34,042 bases of DNA from positions 1-34,042 of the forward strand of contig CAMJYM010000017.1 in NCBI GenBank assembly GCA_946220865.1, written 5' to 3'. Position 1 is the stretch's first letter. Each line of letters starts with the position of its first letter. The notes under the pieces were generated by a model, which worked only from the letters and a program-made list of their open reading frames with translations, was not told where the DNA came from and searched no databases. Source of the stretch: an uncultured Clostridia bacterium. Lineage in GTDB: Bacteria > Bacillota > Clostridia > Saccharofermentanales > DTU023. Positions 8,349-16,737 of this stretch are shown in pieces. A program made the translations under genes and the position numbers.

Positions 8349-9589
8349 TCAGACTCCGGCAATTCTTCGTCTGTCTCAGACACGATTTAAAGCGCTATGC
8401 GCCCGGTATGGCCCTGCTTTTTCTGGCCTCGGCCTTTGTTTTATCAGCTCTGGCTTCGGTTGTGCTAACTCCTGATAAGCCTTCCCCTGATAAATCCTCA
8501 GAGGAAAAGGGAAACGCGCACGCTGGGGGACTGCCCGATTTCCTGCGCTATAGGGTGTCCCTGATCACTGATGAAGATAACCCTTTGCTCGTCCTGATGC
8601 TGAAAAAGCAGCTGCAGGACTTTGCCTTTATTGATGAGGTCTATCTGGAAGACGAAATGACGGCAGAAAAACGCCTGGCAGAAGGGGAGACGCTCATGCT
8701 CATGAAGCTCCCCAGGGGTTTTCTCTCCAAGGTGGGGACATCCATGACCGATGAAGCTGTCACCGTTCGTCTGAGCGAGGAGATGCCGGAGGAGAGCCTG
8801 CGTCTGAGACCGCTCCTGCTCAATACAGCGAGGATGCTGTCGCACCTTCAGGCTGCTGCTCTGAGCTGGCAGGAACTGTATACCCAATACACCGGGGATG
8901 AGAAAAACTCCTGGCCAAAATTGACCGAACTTGTTTTTCGCGAGCTGAACCTTTTCAGTATGCGCCACGGCAATATTCGCAGCGAGGAGATGAACCCCTA
9001 TATCGGGCCCGTCTATTATCTCGCCTCGCTGCTCCTCCTCTTATGCCTCATTCCCGGCATGCTTCTTCTTGATATACGCGGCAGGATAATTCACAGCTCG
9101 GTGGGCTTGCGCCAGCAACATGTGGGCGCAGCTGTCCCGGCGCTCTTCAGCCATAGCGTCCTGGCTCTGCTCTACGCCTTCTTTTTGCTTCTGCCTTTTG
9201 CCTGGCTTTGCCTGCGCCTTGACGGAAGGGCTCAGTTGATGACGCTGGCCCTCCTGACCTTCTGTATGCTTCTGACCAGTTTTCTCTATGCCGCGGCAGC
9301 GGCTCTGCTCCCGCTGCGGCCAAGCAGCCGGGCAGCTTTTTCCTGGCTGGGTCTTTTACTCCTGCTCTTTTTTTCGGGGGCGCTTTATCCCCTTGAGCTT
9401 TTCCCCAAAGGCCTGGCCCGTTTGTTCAGCCTGAGTCCTCTGGCCCCGGCCATGGAAAACAGCCTGCTGTTTTTTTCCGGCCTGATTTACCAGCAGAGTG
9501 TATCGCTGAATTGGCTGAACCTGATCTCCCCAGCGCTCCTGCCCCTGGCGATACTCATCTGGGGAGAAAAGAAAAGGAGGCGAGGCTGA
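8345..9589 (+). CDS. ABC-2 type transporter permease, first of two
   Basis: A 414-residue membrane protein in the ABC-2 membrane family pattern. It has one N-terminal helix (about residues 17-42), a long extracytoplasmic region (about 45-220) and about five or six C-terminal helices. The extracytoplasmic part has the usual theme of a strand ending ...VSLITDEDNP, then a region ending MKLPRGF. The start is a GTG that overlaps the ATPase stop (GTGA), so translation is likely coupled. Its end overlaps the ATG of the second permease. It probably forms a heterodimeric pore with that protein. No substrate clue is visible. Confidence 0.85.
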   Translation: MIRLRQFFVCLRHDLKRYAPGMALLFLASAFVLSALASVVLTPDKPSPDKSSEEKGNAHAGGLPDFLRYRVSLITDEDNPLLVLMLKKQLQDFAFIDEVYLEDEMTAEKRLAEGETLMLMKLPRGFLSKVGTSMTDEAVTVRLSEEMPEESLRLRPLLLNTARMLSHLQAAALSWQELYTQYTGDEKNSWPKLTELVFRELNLFSMRHGNIRSEEMNPYIGPVYYLASLLLLLCLIPGMLLLDIRGRIIHSSVGLRQQHVGAAVPALFSHSVLALLYAFFLLLPFAWLCLRLDGRAQLMTLALLTFCMLLTSFLYAAAAALLPLRPSSRAAFSWLGLLLLLFFSGALYPLELFPKGLARLFSLSPLAPAMENSLLFFSGLIYQQSVSLNWLNLISPALLPLAILIWGEKKRRRG

Positions 9590-10710
9590 TGCGCTGTCTT
9601 GACCTCATCTGGCTGAAAATGAAGAGCCTGGGCGGCAAGCCTGCTGGTCTTATCGTCTTTGTGCTGCTGCCCCTCCTGCTCAGCCTGCCCACCGGTCTGG
9701 CCATGCGGGGCAATGAGGCAGCCGGGATGACACTGGGCTGTGTTGACCTTGCCCAAAATGAAGACAGTCGGCAATTTGTCTCATGGTTGCTATCTGGCGG
9801 GGTTCACTGGCAGGAATTTGATGAAGAAGGCGGCAAAAAGGCGCTGGGGCGTGAGGAGATTGCGGCCTTGCTGCGGATTCCCGAGAACTTCAACGCGGCA
9901 AAACGGCCCACGCTCGTCCTTGTCTCCGGGTCTGCCCATAAGGCCCTGGGCCTGGTTCTGGAAGAAAGCACCATCGCCCTGAATCCTCTGCTGGCTGAAT
10001 CTTTACTGGAAAAGAGTCTCATGAGCGTGGGTATGAAAGAGGGGATCAGTGAAGAAAAAGTGAAAGCAGACTTCCGTGCAGAGCTTCAGAGAAAAGCGGA
10101 AACAGCCTTTGGCATCCACATGAAGATCGAAGGGGCCGAAACGCATTCGGCAGCCCAGCCGCTCCTTTTTATCCCTGAATACAATATTGAGCTGCTCTTT
10201 CTTTCCCTCTTTGCAGTCCTGGGGCGTTTTGGCCTCTCCGAACGCAGTCAGCGTGAAAAAGTCCGAAGGCTTCCCGGAGGCTTATTTCTTGATAGCTTCA
10301 GCGAGATTCTGGCGCTGCTTTTGCTCGGCCTCGCCCAAATCTGCCTGCTTAATTTGGGTTTCCACATCTTTTTTCCAGAGGCCGAAATTCCGCTGCAAAA
10401 CCTTTTTATCATGCTCGTTTATCTCCTGAGTCAGCTGGCTTTCACCTCGCTCACCAGTCTCTTACCACCGGAGCGACGCATGATGACCGCTTTGCTGCTC
10501 CTGGTCTTTTCGGCCTGCGCCGGTGGCTGCTTCTTTCAGCTTCCTGCAGTCTATGTGCGGCGTTTCGGCCAATACTTTCCACATGGCTGGGCCCTCTATA
10601 CCATGCAGGGAATGAAGCTTGCCTCACCCCTCTTTGTGCTCGGACTCTCCCTTTTATTGCTCTTCGCGGGCTGCTTCCTTTCTGCCCGCATAGAGCTGAA
10701 GGCAGCATAG
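9589..10710 (+). CDS. ABC-2 type transporter permease, second of two
   Basis: A 373-residue paralogue-like partner of the preceding permease: one N-terminal helix (about 19-40), an extracytoplasmic segment with GCVDLAQNEDSRQF and LLRIPENF (the same layout as the first permease), then about six helices to the end. I chose the ATG at 9589 because AGGAGG lies 8 bases upstream and because it gives the tight TGATG overlap. The longer in-frame start at 9511 would lie deep in the first permease gene. The divergence between the two permeases suggests a heterodimer with 7674-8348 as the shared ATPase. No terminator is evident after it. Confidence 0.85.
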   Translation: MRCLDLIWLKMKSLGGKPAGLIVFVLLPLLLSLPTGLAMRGNEAAGMTLGCVDLAQNEDSRQFVSWLLSGGVHWQEFDEEGGKKALGREEIAALLRIPENFNAAKRPTLVLVSGSAHKALGLVLEESTIALNPLLAESLLEKSLMSVGMKEGISEEKVKADFRAELQRKAETAFGIHMKIEGAETHSAAQPLLFIPEYNIELLFLSLFAVLGRFGLSERSQREKVRRLPGGLFLDSFSEILALLLLGLAQICLLNLGFHIFFPEAEIPLQNLFIMLVYLLSQLAFTSLTSLLPPERRMMTALLLLVFSACAGGCFFQLPAVYVRRFGQYFPHGWALYTMQGMKLASPLFVLGLSLLLLFAGCFLSARIELKAA

Positions 10711-10735
10711 ACAGGGTTCTTTCCATATGAGCGTA

Positions 10736-10748
10736 GACCTGACAGGTC
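10736..10748. promoter_or_regulatory. Dyad upstream of importer operon
   Basis: GACCTG-A-CAGGTC is a 6-bp inverted repeat with a one-base centre, 21 bp upstream of the candidate extended -10. It could be an operator for the transport operon. It is short and unverified. Confidence 0.3.
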
Positions 10749-10768
10749 GCGAATAAAAACCCCTCTTG

Positions 10769-10777
10769 TGCTAAAAT
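10769..10777 (+). promoter_or_regulatory. Candidate extended -10 promoter of importer operon
   Basis: TGCTAAAAT lies 63 bp before the ATG at 10840. The upstream space (129 bp in all) is too short for a typical cobalamin riboswitch, and I see none of its conserved elements. Confidence 0.45.
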
Positions 10778-10839
10778 AAAACCGCAAGCTTTTTAAATAT
10801 AGATAATAAATAAAGGGAAAATTCAGAGAAAGGAATCTT

Positions 10840-11850
10840 ATGAAAAACAAGTCTAAAGTATTACTGCTGACGAGTCTGCTGCTGATCATGAGCTTCATGA
10901 TGAGCGCCTGCAGCATCATCTTGAAGCCGCCGATGAATGAAGAGGGCAATGCTGTGGAAACACAGAGCGTCCAGAGCGAAAAGGCCTCTGACGATGCGGA
11001 ATCTGCAGAGACCCTTGCGGCGACAAGCTATCCGCTGACCATTAAAGATAGCGCCGATCGCGAAGTCACCCTGCCCGCTGAAGTCAAAAGCATCGTCTCC
11101 CTCGGGCCGAACATGACCGAGCTGGTCTTTGCTCTTGGAGCTCAGGATCGACTCAAGGGCAGAACCGATTACTGTGATTATCCTGAAGAGGTCAAAGATA
11201 TACCCTCCATCGGCACGCTGATGAAGCCGGATCTGGAAAAAATCGCAGAAATTAAGCCGGATCTGGTCTTAGCCTCCACTCATGTGAGCGATGAAACACT
11301 GGCAAAACTTGATGAGCTGGGTCTGCCCACGCTCATGCTTTATGACAGTGAACACCTGGATGGCCTCTACGATATTATCCTCACTTTGGGTCATGCCCTT
11401 AACCTCAATGACAAGGCTGCAGCTCTCGAAAAATCTGTCCGCGAACGCATTGAAGCTGTTAAAGCGGCTGCACCGGAGCAGCGTCCCCGTGTCTATTATG
11501 TGGTCGGTTTTGGTGAGAGCGGAGACTTCACTGCGGGCGGCAAGACCTTTGTCAACGATATTATTGAAGCTGCCGGTGGAGATAACATCGCTAAAGATAT
11601 CGAGGGTTGGGAATATTCTTCTGAAAAATTGATCGAAGAAGATCCTGACGTCATCATTATCCCGTCCTGGGCCGCAGAAGGCGATGGAGCCTTTGGCAAG
11701 ACTGCGCCTTATAACGAACTCACCGCTGTTAAAGAGGGGCGCGTTTTCGCGGTCGATAACAATGAGATTGACCGTCAGGGACCGCGCAACGCGGACGCCG
11801 TGGAAAAGCTTGCTGAGCTTTTTGCCAAAGTGGCGGCTCCTGTTCACTGA
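10840..11850 (+). CDS. Cobalamin/iron-complex ABC importer binding lipoprotein (BtuF-like)
   Basis: Surface lipoprotein that captures a corrinoid or iron chelate for the adjacent permease. The 336-residue product starts with a lipoprotein signal and lipobox MSAC (Cys24), followed by a Glu/Ser-rich spacer. The class III binding-protein fold follows with ITIKDSADREV-like and IVSLGPNMTELVFALGA, GRTDYCDYPEEV, IPSIGTLMKPDLEKI, KPDLVLAS and a C-terminal VDNNEIDRQGPRN region. The SLGPNMTE...GRTDYCDYP pattern is most often seen in BtuF-like proteins, but siderophore binders share it. The AAAGGA ribosome site is close. First gene of an operon with the permease and ATPase. No riboswitch is seen, so the substrate stays open. 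Confidence 0.9.
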   Translation: MKNKSKVLLLTSLLLIMSFMMSACSIILKPPMNEEGNAVETQSVQSEKASDDAESAETLAATSYPLTIKDSADREVTLPAEVKSIVSLGPNMTELVFALGAQDRLKGRTDYCDYPEEVKDIPSIGTLMKPDLEKIAEIKPDLVLASTHVSDETLAKLDELGLPTLMLYDSEHLDGLYDIILTLGHALNLNDKAAALEKSVRERIEAVKAAAPEQRPRVYYVVGFGESGDFTAGGKTFVNDIIEAAGGDNIAKDIEGWEYSSEKLIEEDPDVIIIPSWAAEGDGAFGKTAPYNELTAVKEGRVFAVDNNEIDRQGPRNADAVEKLAELFAKVAAPVH

Positions 11851-11888
11851 AGATCTCAGCCTTTGAGCTGAAACACCGGAAATAAGCT

Positions 11889-12947
11889 ATGAAAAAACGC
11901 CGACAAGTCCCGCTGAGCCTGATTTTGCTCCCGCTTGTCGGCGTTCTTTTTCTTTTGTCGCTTCTCGCCATTTCAGTCGGTTCTTCCAGACTGAATATTC
12001 AGGGAAGCTTTCAGATTGTTGCCGAACGCCTGCCGTTCTTAAATCAATGGGTTCCGCGAGCTGAATGGGGAGACCAGTACCGCACGATCGTCTTTCAGCT
12101 GCGTCTGCCGAGAATCCTTCTCTCCATTCTGGCCGGAGCCGGGCTCTCGGTTGTCGGAGCTGTTTTTCAGTCGATCTTTCGCAATCCGCTGGCTGAACCG
12201 CATATTCTGGGAGTTTCCTCAGGTGCGGCTTTCGGTGTGACGCTGGCGGTGATCACGGGGCTCAAACCCACGGGCGTTGCCGGACTGGGCTCCATCGGAC
12301 TCATGGCCTTTCTGGGAGCCCTGATCACGGTCACTCTGGTCTACTTTATAGCGGGAGGAGACAGCGGACAAAAGGCCCCGATCAGTATGCTCTTAGTTGG
12401 CGCGGCCATGGGAACCCTGCTGTCCTCCTTAATTTCGCTGCTTATGCTTTTTCATCACGATGAAATTGCCCGGGTGTATATGTGGACGCTGGGATCTTTT
12501 TCGGCGGCCAACTGGGATAAAGTGCGTTTCCTGCTCATCCTTTCACTGCCCTGCCTGACTTATCTCCTGACTCAGGGGCGCAGCCTCAACCTTTTACTGA
12601 GTGGAGAAGATGAAGCCCTCAGCATGGGACTGGATACCGCCGCGGCGAGAAAACGCCTGATTGTCGTCTCTTCACTGCTGGTAGCCGGGATTGTCGCGGT
12701 CAGCGGCATTGTCGGCTTCGTTGGCCTCATCATCCCCCAGTTTGTACGTATGCTGAGACAGCATGATCTGCGCCGACTTTTGCCGATCAGCCTGTTGCTT
12801 GGCGCAGCCTTCGTGGTGCTCTGTGACACGGCCGCCCGCACTTTGCTTGCGCCGGTGGAAATCCCAGTTGGCATCATCACCTCCATTTTTGGCGTGCCCT
12901 ATTTCCTTTCAGGACTCATTTTGCAGCGCCGCAGAGGCAGATTTTGA
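11889..12947 (+). CDS. FecCD/BtuC-type ABC permease
   Basis: Membrane subunit of the importer, 352 residues with about ten helices. Diagnostic stretches are RLPRILLSILAGAGLSVVGAVFQ, FRNPLAEPHILGVSSGAAFG, and the ATPase-contacting region with GIVGFVGLIIPQFVRM. It begins 38 bp after the binding-protein gene and ends 57 bp before the ATPase gene, so the three genes form one operon. The length and motifs match full-size family members. Like the binding protein, it cannot by itself separate cobalamin from ferric siderophore or haem transport. Confidence 0.93.
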   Translation: MKKRRQVPLSLILLPLVGVLFLLSLLAISVGSSRLNIQGSFQIVAERLPFLNQWVPRAEWGDQYRTIVFQLRLPRILLSILAGAGLSVVGAVFQSIFRNPLAEPHILGVSSGAAFGVTLAVITGLKPTGVAGLGSIGLMAFLGALITVTLVYFIAGGDSGQKAPISMLLVGAAMGTLLSSLISLLMLFHHDEIARVYMWTLGSFSAANWDKVRFLLILSLPCLTYLLTQGRSLNLLLSGEDEALSMGLDTAAARKRLIVVSSLLVAGIVAVSGIVGFVGLIIPQFVRMLRQHDLRRLLPISLLLGAAFVVLCDTAARTLLAPVEIPVGIITSIFGVPYFLSGLILQRRRGRF

Positions 12948-13004
12948 TGCACCAAAGGCTGCGTTTTGTGTCGTTTTTGGATTAAAGGAAGAAATATCTG
13001 AGTC

Positions 13005-13844
13005 ATGATCCCGTCGGAGAATAAAAGTTCCAAAATAATCAGAGCAGAAGCTGAGAACGCGGAGCCGGTGCTCCGTGCAGAAAAGCTTTTCTGGCAGCCG
13101 GGGACCAGTCCGCGACCGATTCTGAACGAGGTCTCGGCCCGGCTGAAAAAACATCAATTCTGCGCCCTGATCGGACCCAATGGGGCAGGGAAGAGCAGCT
13201 TAATTAAAGCTATCCTGGGCTTTATTCGCCCGCAGCGAGGAGAAATTCTCCTGGGCGAAAAAAATCTCAGACAGTTGAGCCGACTGCAAATGGCCCGGCT
13301 GATGGCCTATCTGCCGCAAAACAGTGAAACACAGCTCAGGCTTCCCGTTGGTGAGCTCCTGATGATGGCGCGCCACTGCTGGATTCCGCCCTTTGCGAGG
13401 CCCGCTGAAAAAGACCGCGAAGCCGTGACCGAGGCCGTGCGGCGCTGCCAATGTGAAGCCTTGCTCGAACAGGATTTTTCGACCCTTTCCGGAGGTGAAA
13501 AACAGCGGGTACTCTGTGCCCGGGCAATGGCGCAGGAAAGTGATTTTATCTTTCTCGACGAGCCGGTTTCCAATTTGGATATTCGCTACGAAGAAAGTAT
13601 TCTGCTCAGTCTGAAAAACCTCTGTGAAGAGCGCGGTACCGGCATCGTTTGCGTGATTCATGACATCAATATGGCGGCGCGCTTTGCCGATACGCTTCTG
13701 CTGATGAAAGAGGGCCGAATCTTTGCCGCCGGAAAGCAGGAAGAAGTTTTATCGGCGCCCCTTCTCAGCAGGCTCTATGACTGGCCCCTTGAGGAGCTGA
13801 GCGACAAGGCCGGAAGAAGGTACTTTTTCTCAGGCCAGCCTTAA
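13005..13844 (+). CDS. Cobalamin/iron-complex importer ATPase (BtuD/FepC-like)
   Basis: The ATPase drives uptake through the FecCD-type permease. The 279-residue product has Walker A GPNGAGKSS (about 52-60), PQNSETQLRLPVGELLMMAR (Q-loop region), signature LSGGEKQRV (about 162-170), Walker B FIFLDEPVSNLD (about 181-192) and the switch His in CVIHDIN. An N-terminal extension of about 20 polar residues precedes the domain. AAAGGAAG lies about 13 bases before the ATG, a little far. The 3' end overlaps the convergent phosphatase gene by 15 bp, so the two transcripts run into each other with no terminator between them. Confidence 0.94.
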   Translation: MIPSENKSSKIIRAEAENAEPVLRAEKLFWQPGTSPRPILNEVSARLKKHQFCALIGPNGAGKSSLIKAILGFIRPQRGEILLGEKNLRQLSRLQMARLMAYLPQNSETQLRLPVGELLMMARHCWIPPFARPAEKDREAVTEAVRRCQCEALLEQDFSTLSGGEKQRVLCARAMAQESDFIFLDEPVSNLDIRYEESILLSLKNLCEERGTGIVCVIHDINMAARFADTLLLMKEGRIFAAGKQEEVLSAPLLSRLYDWPLEELSDKAGRRYFFSGQP

Positions 13845-14630
13845 TTTCCCATCGTGATCCGGCTCGGGATTGATTGGCTCAAAATACTGGGCTTCCAGCT
13901 GATAAATTTCCGTACAGGCCCAGAGATGACCTTTTGGCTCAAAATCAAACTGCCAGAGACTGCCGTTGGGAATATGGACATGCAATAACTCGTCCAGGGG
14001 AAGAGCGGAAAATGCTCGCAGAGCCGCCTTGATACAGCCATAATGGCAGAAGATCAGGGCCGAGGAGAGCTTTTCGTCGATCAGACGATCCACGACTTCC
14101 AGACTCGCCTCAGCGACGCGCCTGCTGCTTTCGGCAAAGGTCTCTTCGCCGTAGCCCTGGGGTATATCGTGATAAAAATTGCGGAAGAAGCGATCAAGGA
14201 AATCACTCTCGAGGTTTTTTCCTTCCAGAATCCCAAAAAATGATTCAGAAAAACGCCAGTCTTCCCGGGCCTTTTCGAGCCTTCCCGGATAGAGAAAATT
14301 GAGTGTGTCTTTGGCCCGTGTAAGCCCGGAGTGATAAAAGCAGTCGGCCTGAGGATAACGCACTTTTTCTTTAAACTCGGCGAGCTCAGCAAGGCCTGCC
14401 GGGGAGAGGGGCACATCGGTCCATCCGCCCATAATATCGAGTTCATTGCCGATTGATTTTCCGTGCCGCACAAAGTAAAGCGTCTTGCGCAGTCCCGGGT
14501 CCTGCTGCCCAGGGCCCGTCTGCACATGGCTGTCAGCTTTCAGAAGCTCAGCGCTGCTGTTTTCGCTTAAAGCCCGGAGGGCTGACAAGTCTTCGTCCTT
14601 CATCATGGGTCTTTGTTCACACAAACTCAT
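13830..14630 (-). CDS. Histidine phosphatase family protein (phosphoglycerate mutase-like)
   Basis: Probably a cytoplasmic phosphatase acting on a small phosphorylated compound. The 266-residue product has a 50-residue polar N-terminal extension, then TLYFVRHGKSIGNE (phosphohistidine RHG motif), LSPAGLAEL, HSGLTRAKDT, and a second conserved His in IFCHYGCIKAAL. A further acid sits in FFGILEGKN. The substrate cannot be told from these motifs; it is not the glycolytic mutase, which is gpmI here. The ATG at 14630 overlaps the stop of the upstream aminopeptidase gene (ATGA), indicating coupled translation. Longer in-frame starts would sit inside that gene. It overlaps the convergent ATPase gene at its 3' end. 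Confidence 0.85.
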   Translation of the reverse strand: MSLCEQRPMMKDEDLSALRALSENSSAELLKADSHVQTGPGQQDPGLRKTLYFVRHGKSIGNELDIMGGWTDVPLSPAGLAELAEFKEKVRYPQADCFYHSGLTRAKDTLNFLYPGRLEKAREDWRFSESFFGILEGKNLESDFLDRFFRNFYHDIPQGYGEETFAESSRRVAEASLEVVDRLIDEKLSSALIFCHYGCIKAALRAFSALPLDELLHVHIPNGSLWQFDFEPKGHLWACTEIYQLEAQYFEPINPEPDHDGKLRLA

Positions 14631-16426
14631 GACGCACAACGTTTCAGGGGAGCACAGGCGGCTTTCAGTTCGCTGCGCTCTTCTTCGCTGCTCATCAGGG
14701 GCAGGAGTTCTTTTTCTACACGGGCGTGATAGCTGTTGAGCCACTCGAGTTCTTCATCGCTGAGCAGAGAAACGTCAATGGCGCTGCGATCCAGTGGCAC
14801 AAGCGTGCAAGTCTCCAGGCGCAGGAAACGATCTCCGCCTCTTTCAGCCGCAAAGCTCACGACACAGTCGTTCTCCAGGCGGATGCCATGTTTGCCTTCT
14901 TTATAGACTCCAGGCTCATTGGTGACCACCATGCCTTCATGCAGGACGACCGCTCCAACACCAGCTTTGCTGATGCGCTGAGGTCCCTCGTGGACGCCCA
15001 GAACATAACCGACGCCGTGGCCAGTACCGCACTTGTAGTCCATGTATTCGCGCCAGAGGGGTTCGCGGGCGATGATGTCGATATAATGTCCCGTCACACC
15101 TTCAAGGAAAATAACGCGGGCGAGGCTGATATGAGATTTCAGCGTGAGCGTAAAATCATGAATTTCTTCATCTGTGAGAGGGCCAAGGGCGATAGTTCTT
15201 GTGACATCGGTCGTCCCGTCATAAAACTGACTGCCGCAGTCACAGAGAAAGAAGCCTCTGGCTTTGAGTTCTGCGCTGTTCTCCGGACTGGGGGAATAGT
15301 GCATCATCGCGGCATTGGGGCCATAAGCGGCAATGGTTGAAAAACTCTCCTGGATAAAGTTTTCCAGCGGCAGACGCAGGGCATGAAGCTTTTCGACCGT
15401 ATCCCATTCCGTGAGGCGGCTGCCCTTGCTGACCTCGCGTTTGACCCAGAAAAGGAAACGGGTGATAACCGCAGAATCGCGGACGTAAGCCTTCATCTGG
15501 TTTTTCAGTTCGACTTCGCTGAGACAGGCCTTCATGAGCGTAGGATAATCCCTCTGGTCAACGACACGGATCTTTTCCGGCAGGGTGCGGAAGAGGCGGC
15601 GGTTGATGCGCTGCTTGTTCAGGGCGATACTTTCTTCCCTGAGCTCATGAACGGCAGAATTGACCTGCTCGTAATCCAGTACTTCAATGCCATTCTCTTC
15701 TAGATTCTTTTTGACCTCAGGCCCCACTTTGTCGGGGTCGATAAAGAGTTTGGCCTCTTTCATCGTGATCAGGGCAAAGGCCAGGGCCACGGGGTTATCT
15801 TCCACATCGTTACCGCGATAATTGTAAAGCCAGGCAATATCGTCAAGGCCTGCGAGCAGCTGAGCCTCAACTCTGTCAGCCTTCATTTTCGCACGCAGCT
15901 CGGCGATCTTCTGAGCTGCCGTTTTTCCGGTGAACTGAAGCTCATGCAGGAAAAGCTTGCCCTTGGGCAGAGCCGGGCGGTCCTTCCAGAAATCACCGAT
16001 AAGAGAGCCGTCGGCAACGAGGTGGATCTTGCAGGGTGAGAGCGCGGCGCTCAGCTTTTCGTAAAAGGCCTGAGACACCATATAGTCACACATCCCGAGT
16101 TTACTCCCGGGGGCAAGATTTTCACGGAGCCAGCCGATCAGGTCGGGATAGCCCGGAGTGTCCATTTTCATGAGACGAAATTCACTGCCCGCAATCTGTT
16201 TTTCCGCCTGAATAAAGTAACGGCCATCGGCCCAGAGCAGAGCCTCTTTCATCGTGACCAGCGCATAGCCTGCAGAACCGCTGAAACCGGTCAGCCAGGC
16301 CCTTTCTTTATAGTAGTCACTGATGTATTCCGATTGATGAGGATCGGCTGTATTCACGTAATAGGCATCCAGATGATCTTTTTTCATGCGCTCGCGCAGT
16401 TGGGCAATTTTTTCGTTTGTTGTCAT
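14627..16426 (-). CDS. pepP: Xaa-Pro aminopeptidase (M24 family, three-domain form)
   Basis: Cytoplasmic metallopeptidase removing an N-terminal residue next to proline. The 599-residue size fits the long form with two creatinase-like N-terminal domains (about 5-300), a peptidase M24 core (about 310-535) and a C-terminal tail. Metal ligands are visible in CDCGSQFYDGTTDVTRT (two Asp), GTGHGVGYVLGVHEGP (His), VVTNEPGVY (Glu) and GIRLEND (Glu). The ATG at 16426 was chosen because GGAGG lies 6 bases upstream. A TTG four codons earlier overlaps that ribosome site. It is translationally coupled to the phosphatase by an ATGA overlap and divergent from exonuclease III. Confidence 0.94.
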   Translation of the reverse strand: MTTNEKIAQLRERMKKDHLDAYYVNTADPHQSEYISDYYKERAWLTGFSGSAGYALVTMKEALLWADGRYFIQAEKQIAGSEFRLMKMDTPGYPDLIGWLRENLAPGSKLGMCDYMVSQAFYEKLSAALSPCKIHLVADGSLIGDFWKDRPALPKGKLFLHELQFTGKTAAQKIAELRAKMKADRVEAQLLAGLDDIAWLYNYRGNDVEDNPVALAFALITMKEAKLFIDPDKVGPEVKKNLEENGIEVLDYEQVNSAVHELREESIALNKQRINRRLFRTLPEKIRVVDQRDYPTLMKACLSEVELKNQMKAYVRDSAVITRFLFWVKREVSKGSRLTEWDTVEKLHALRLPLENFIQESFSTIAAYGPNAAMMHYSPSPENSAELKARGFFLCDCGSQFYDGTTDVTRTIALGPLTDEEIHDFTLTLKSHISLARVIFLEGVTGHYIDIIAREPLWREYMDYKCGTGHGVGYVLGVHEGPQRISKAGVGAVVLHEGMVVTNEPGVYKEGKHGIRLENDCVVSFAAERGGDRFLRLETCTLVPLDRSAIDVSLLSDEELEWLNSYHARVEKELLPLMSSEEERSELKAACAPLKRCAS

Positions 16427-16505
16427 TTTGACCTCCAAGGGTATCTATCCCTATCCGTACATTTCAGGGTCGCTCCTGATTTGGGCGGGCTTATTTTATG
16501 CTTCA

Positions 16506-16514
16506 AGTTTAGCA
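16506..16514 (-). promoter_or_regulatory. Candidate extended -10 promoter of pepP operon
   Basis: On the minus strand this reads TGCTAAACT, about 80 bp before the pepP ATG. The 311-bp divergent region 16427-16737 holds this element, the exonuclease promoter, and two inverted repeats: ACCTCAG (16522-16528) with CTGAGGT (16554-16560), and CTGAAGC (16582-16588) with GCTTCAG (16601-16607). I see no gene in it. Confidence 0.4.
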
Positions 16515-16652
16515 CGCTATGACCTCAGACGGGGATGAGATTTTACTTTTCTGCTGAGGTTTTCCAGACGCAGGCCATTCTCTGAAGCAAAAAAGGCATG
16601 GCTTCAGGAGTGACACGGAAGACAACGGCCTCGGCGGGGGCCCGCTAAGCCA

Positions 16653-16661
16653 TGTTATAAT
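16653..16661 (+). promoter_or_regulatory. Extended -10 promoter of exonuclease gene
   Basis: TGTTATAAT has a perfect TATAAT and the TG extension, 77 bp before the ATG at 16738. No -35 match is seen at normal spacing. Confidence 0.55.
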
Positions 16662-16737
16662 AGAATGAGCTTCAAAAACAAAGAAAGTGAGCTTCCCGAG
16701 TGAGCCTTCGGGTGGAAACTTAAAGAAAGGGCAGGCC

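Noticed and set aside
10711..10839. Cobalamin riboswitch before the BtuF-like gene
   Set aside because: The gap is only 129 bp and I see no conserved riboswitch elements.
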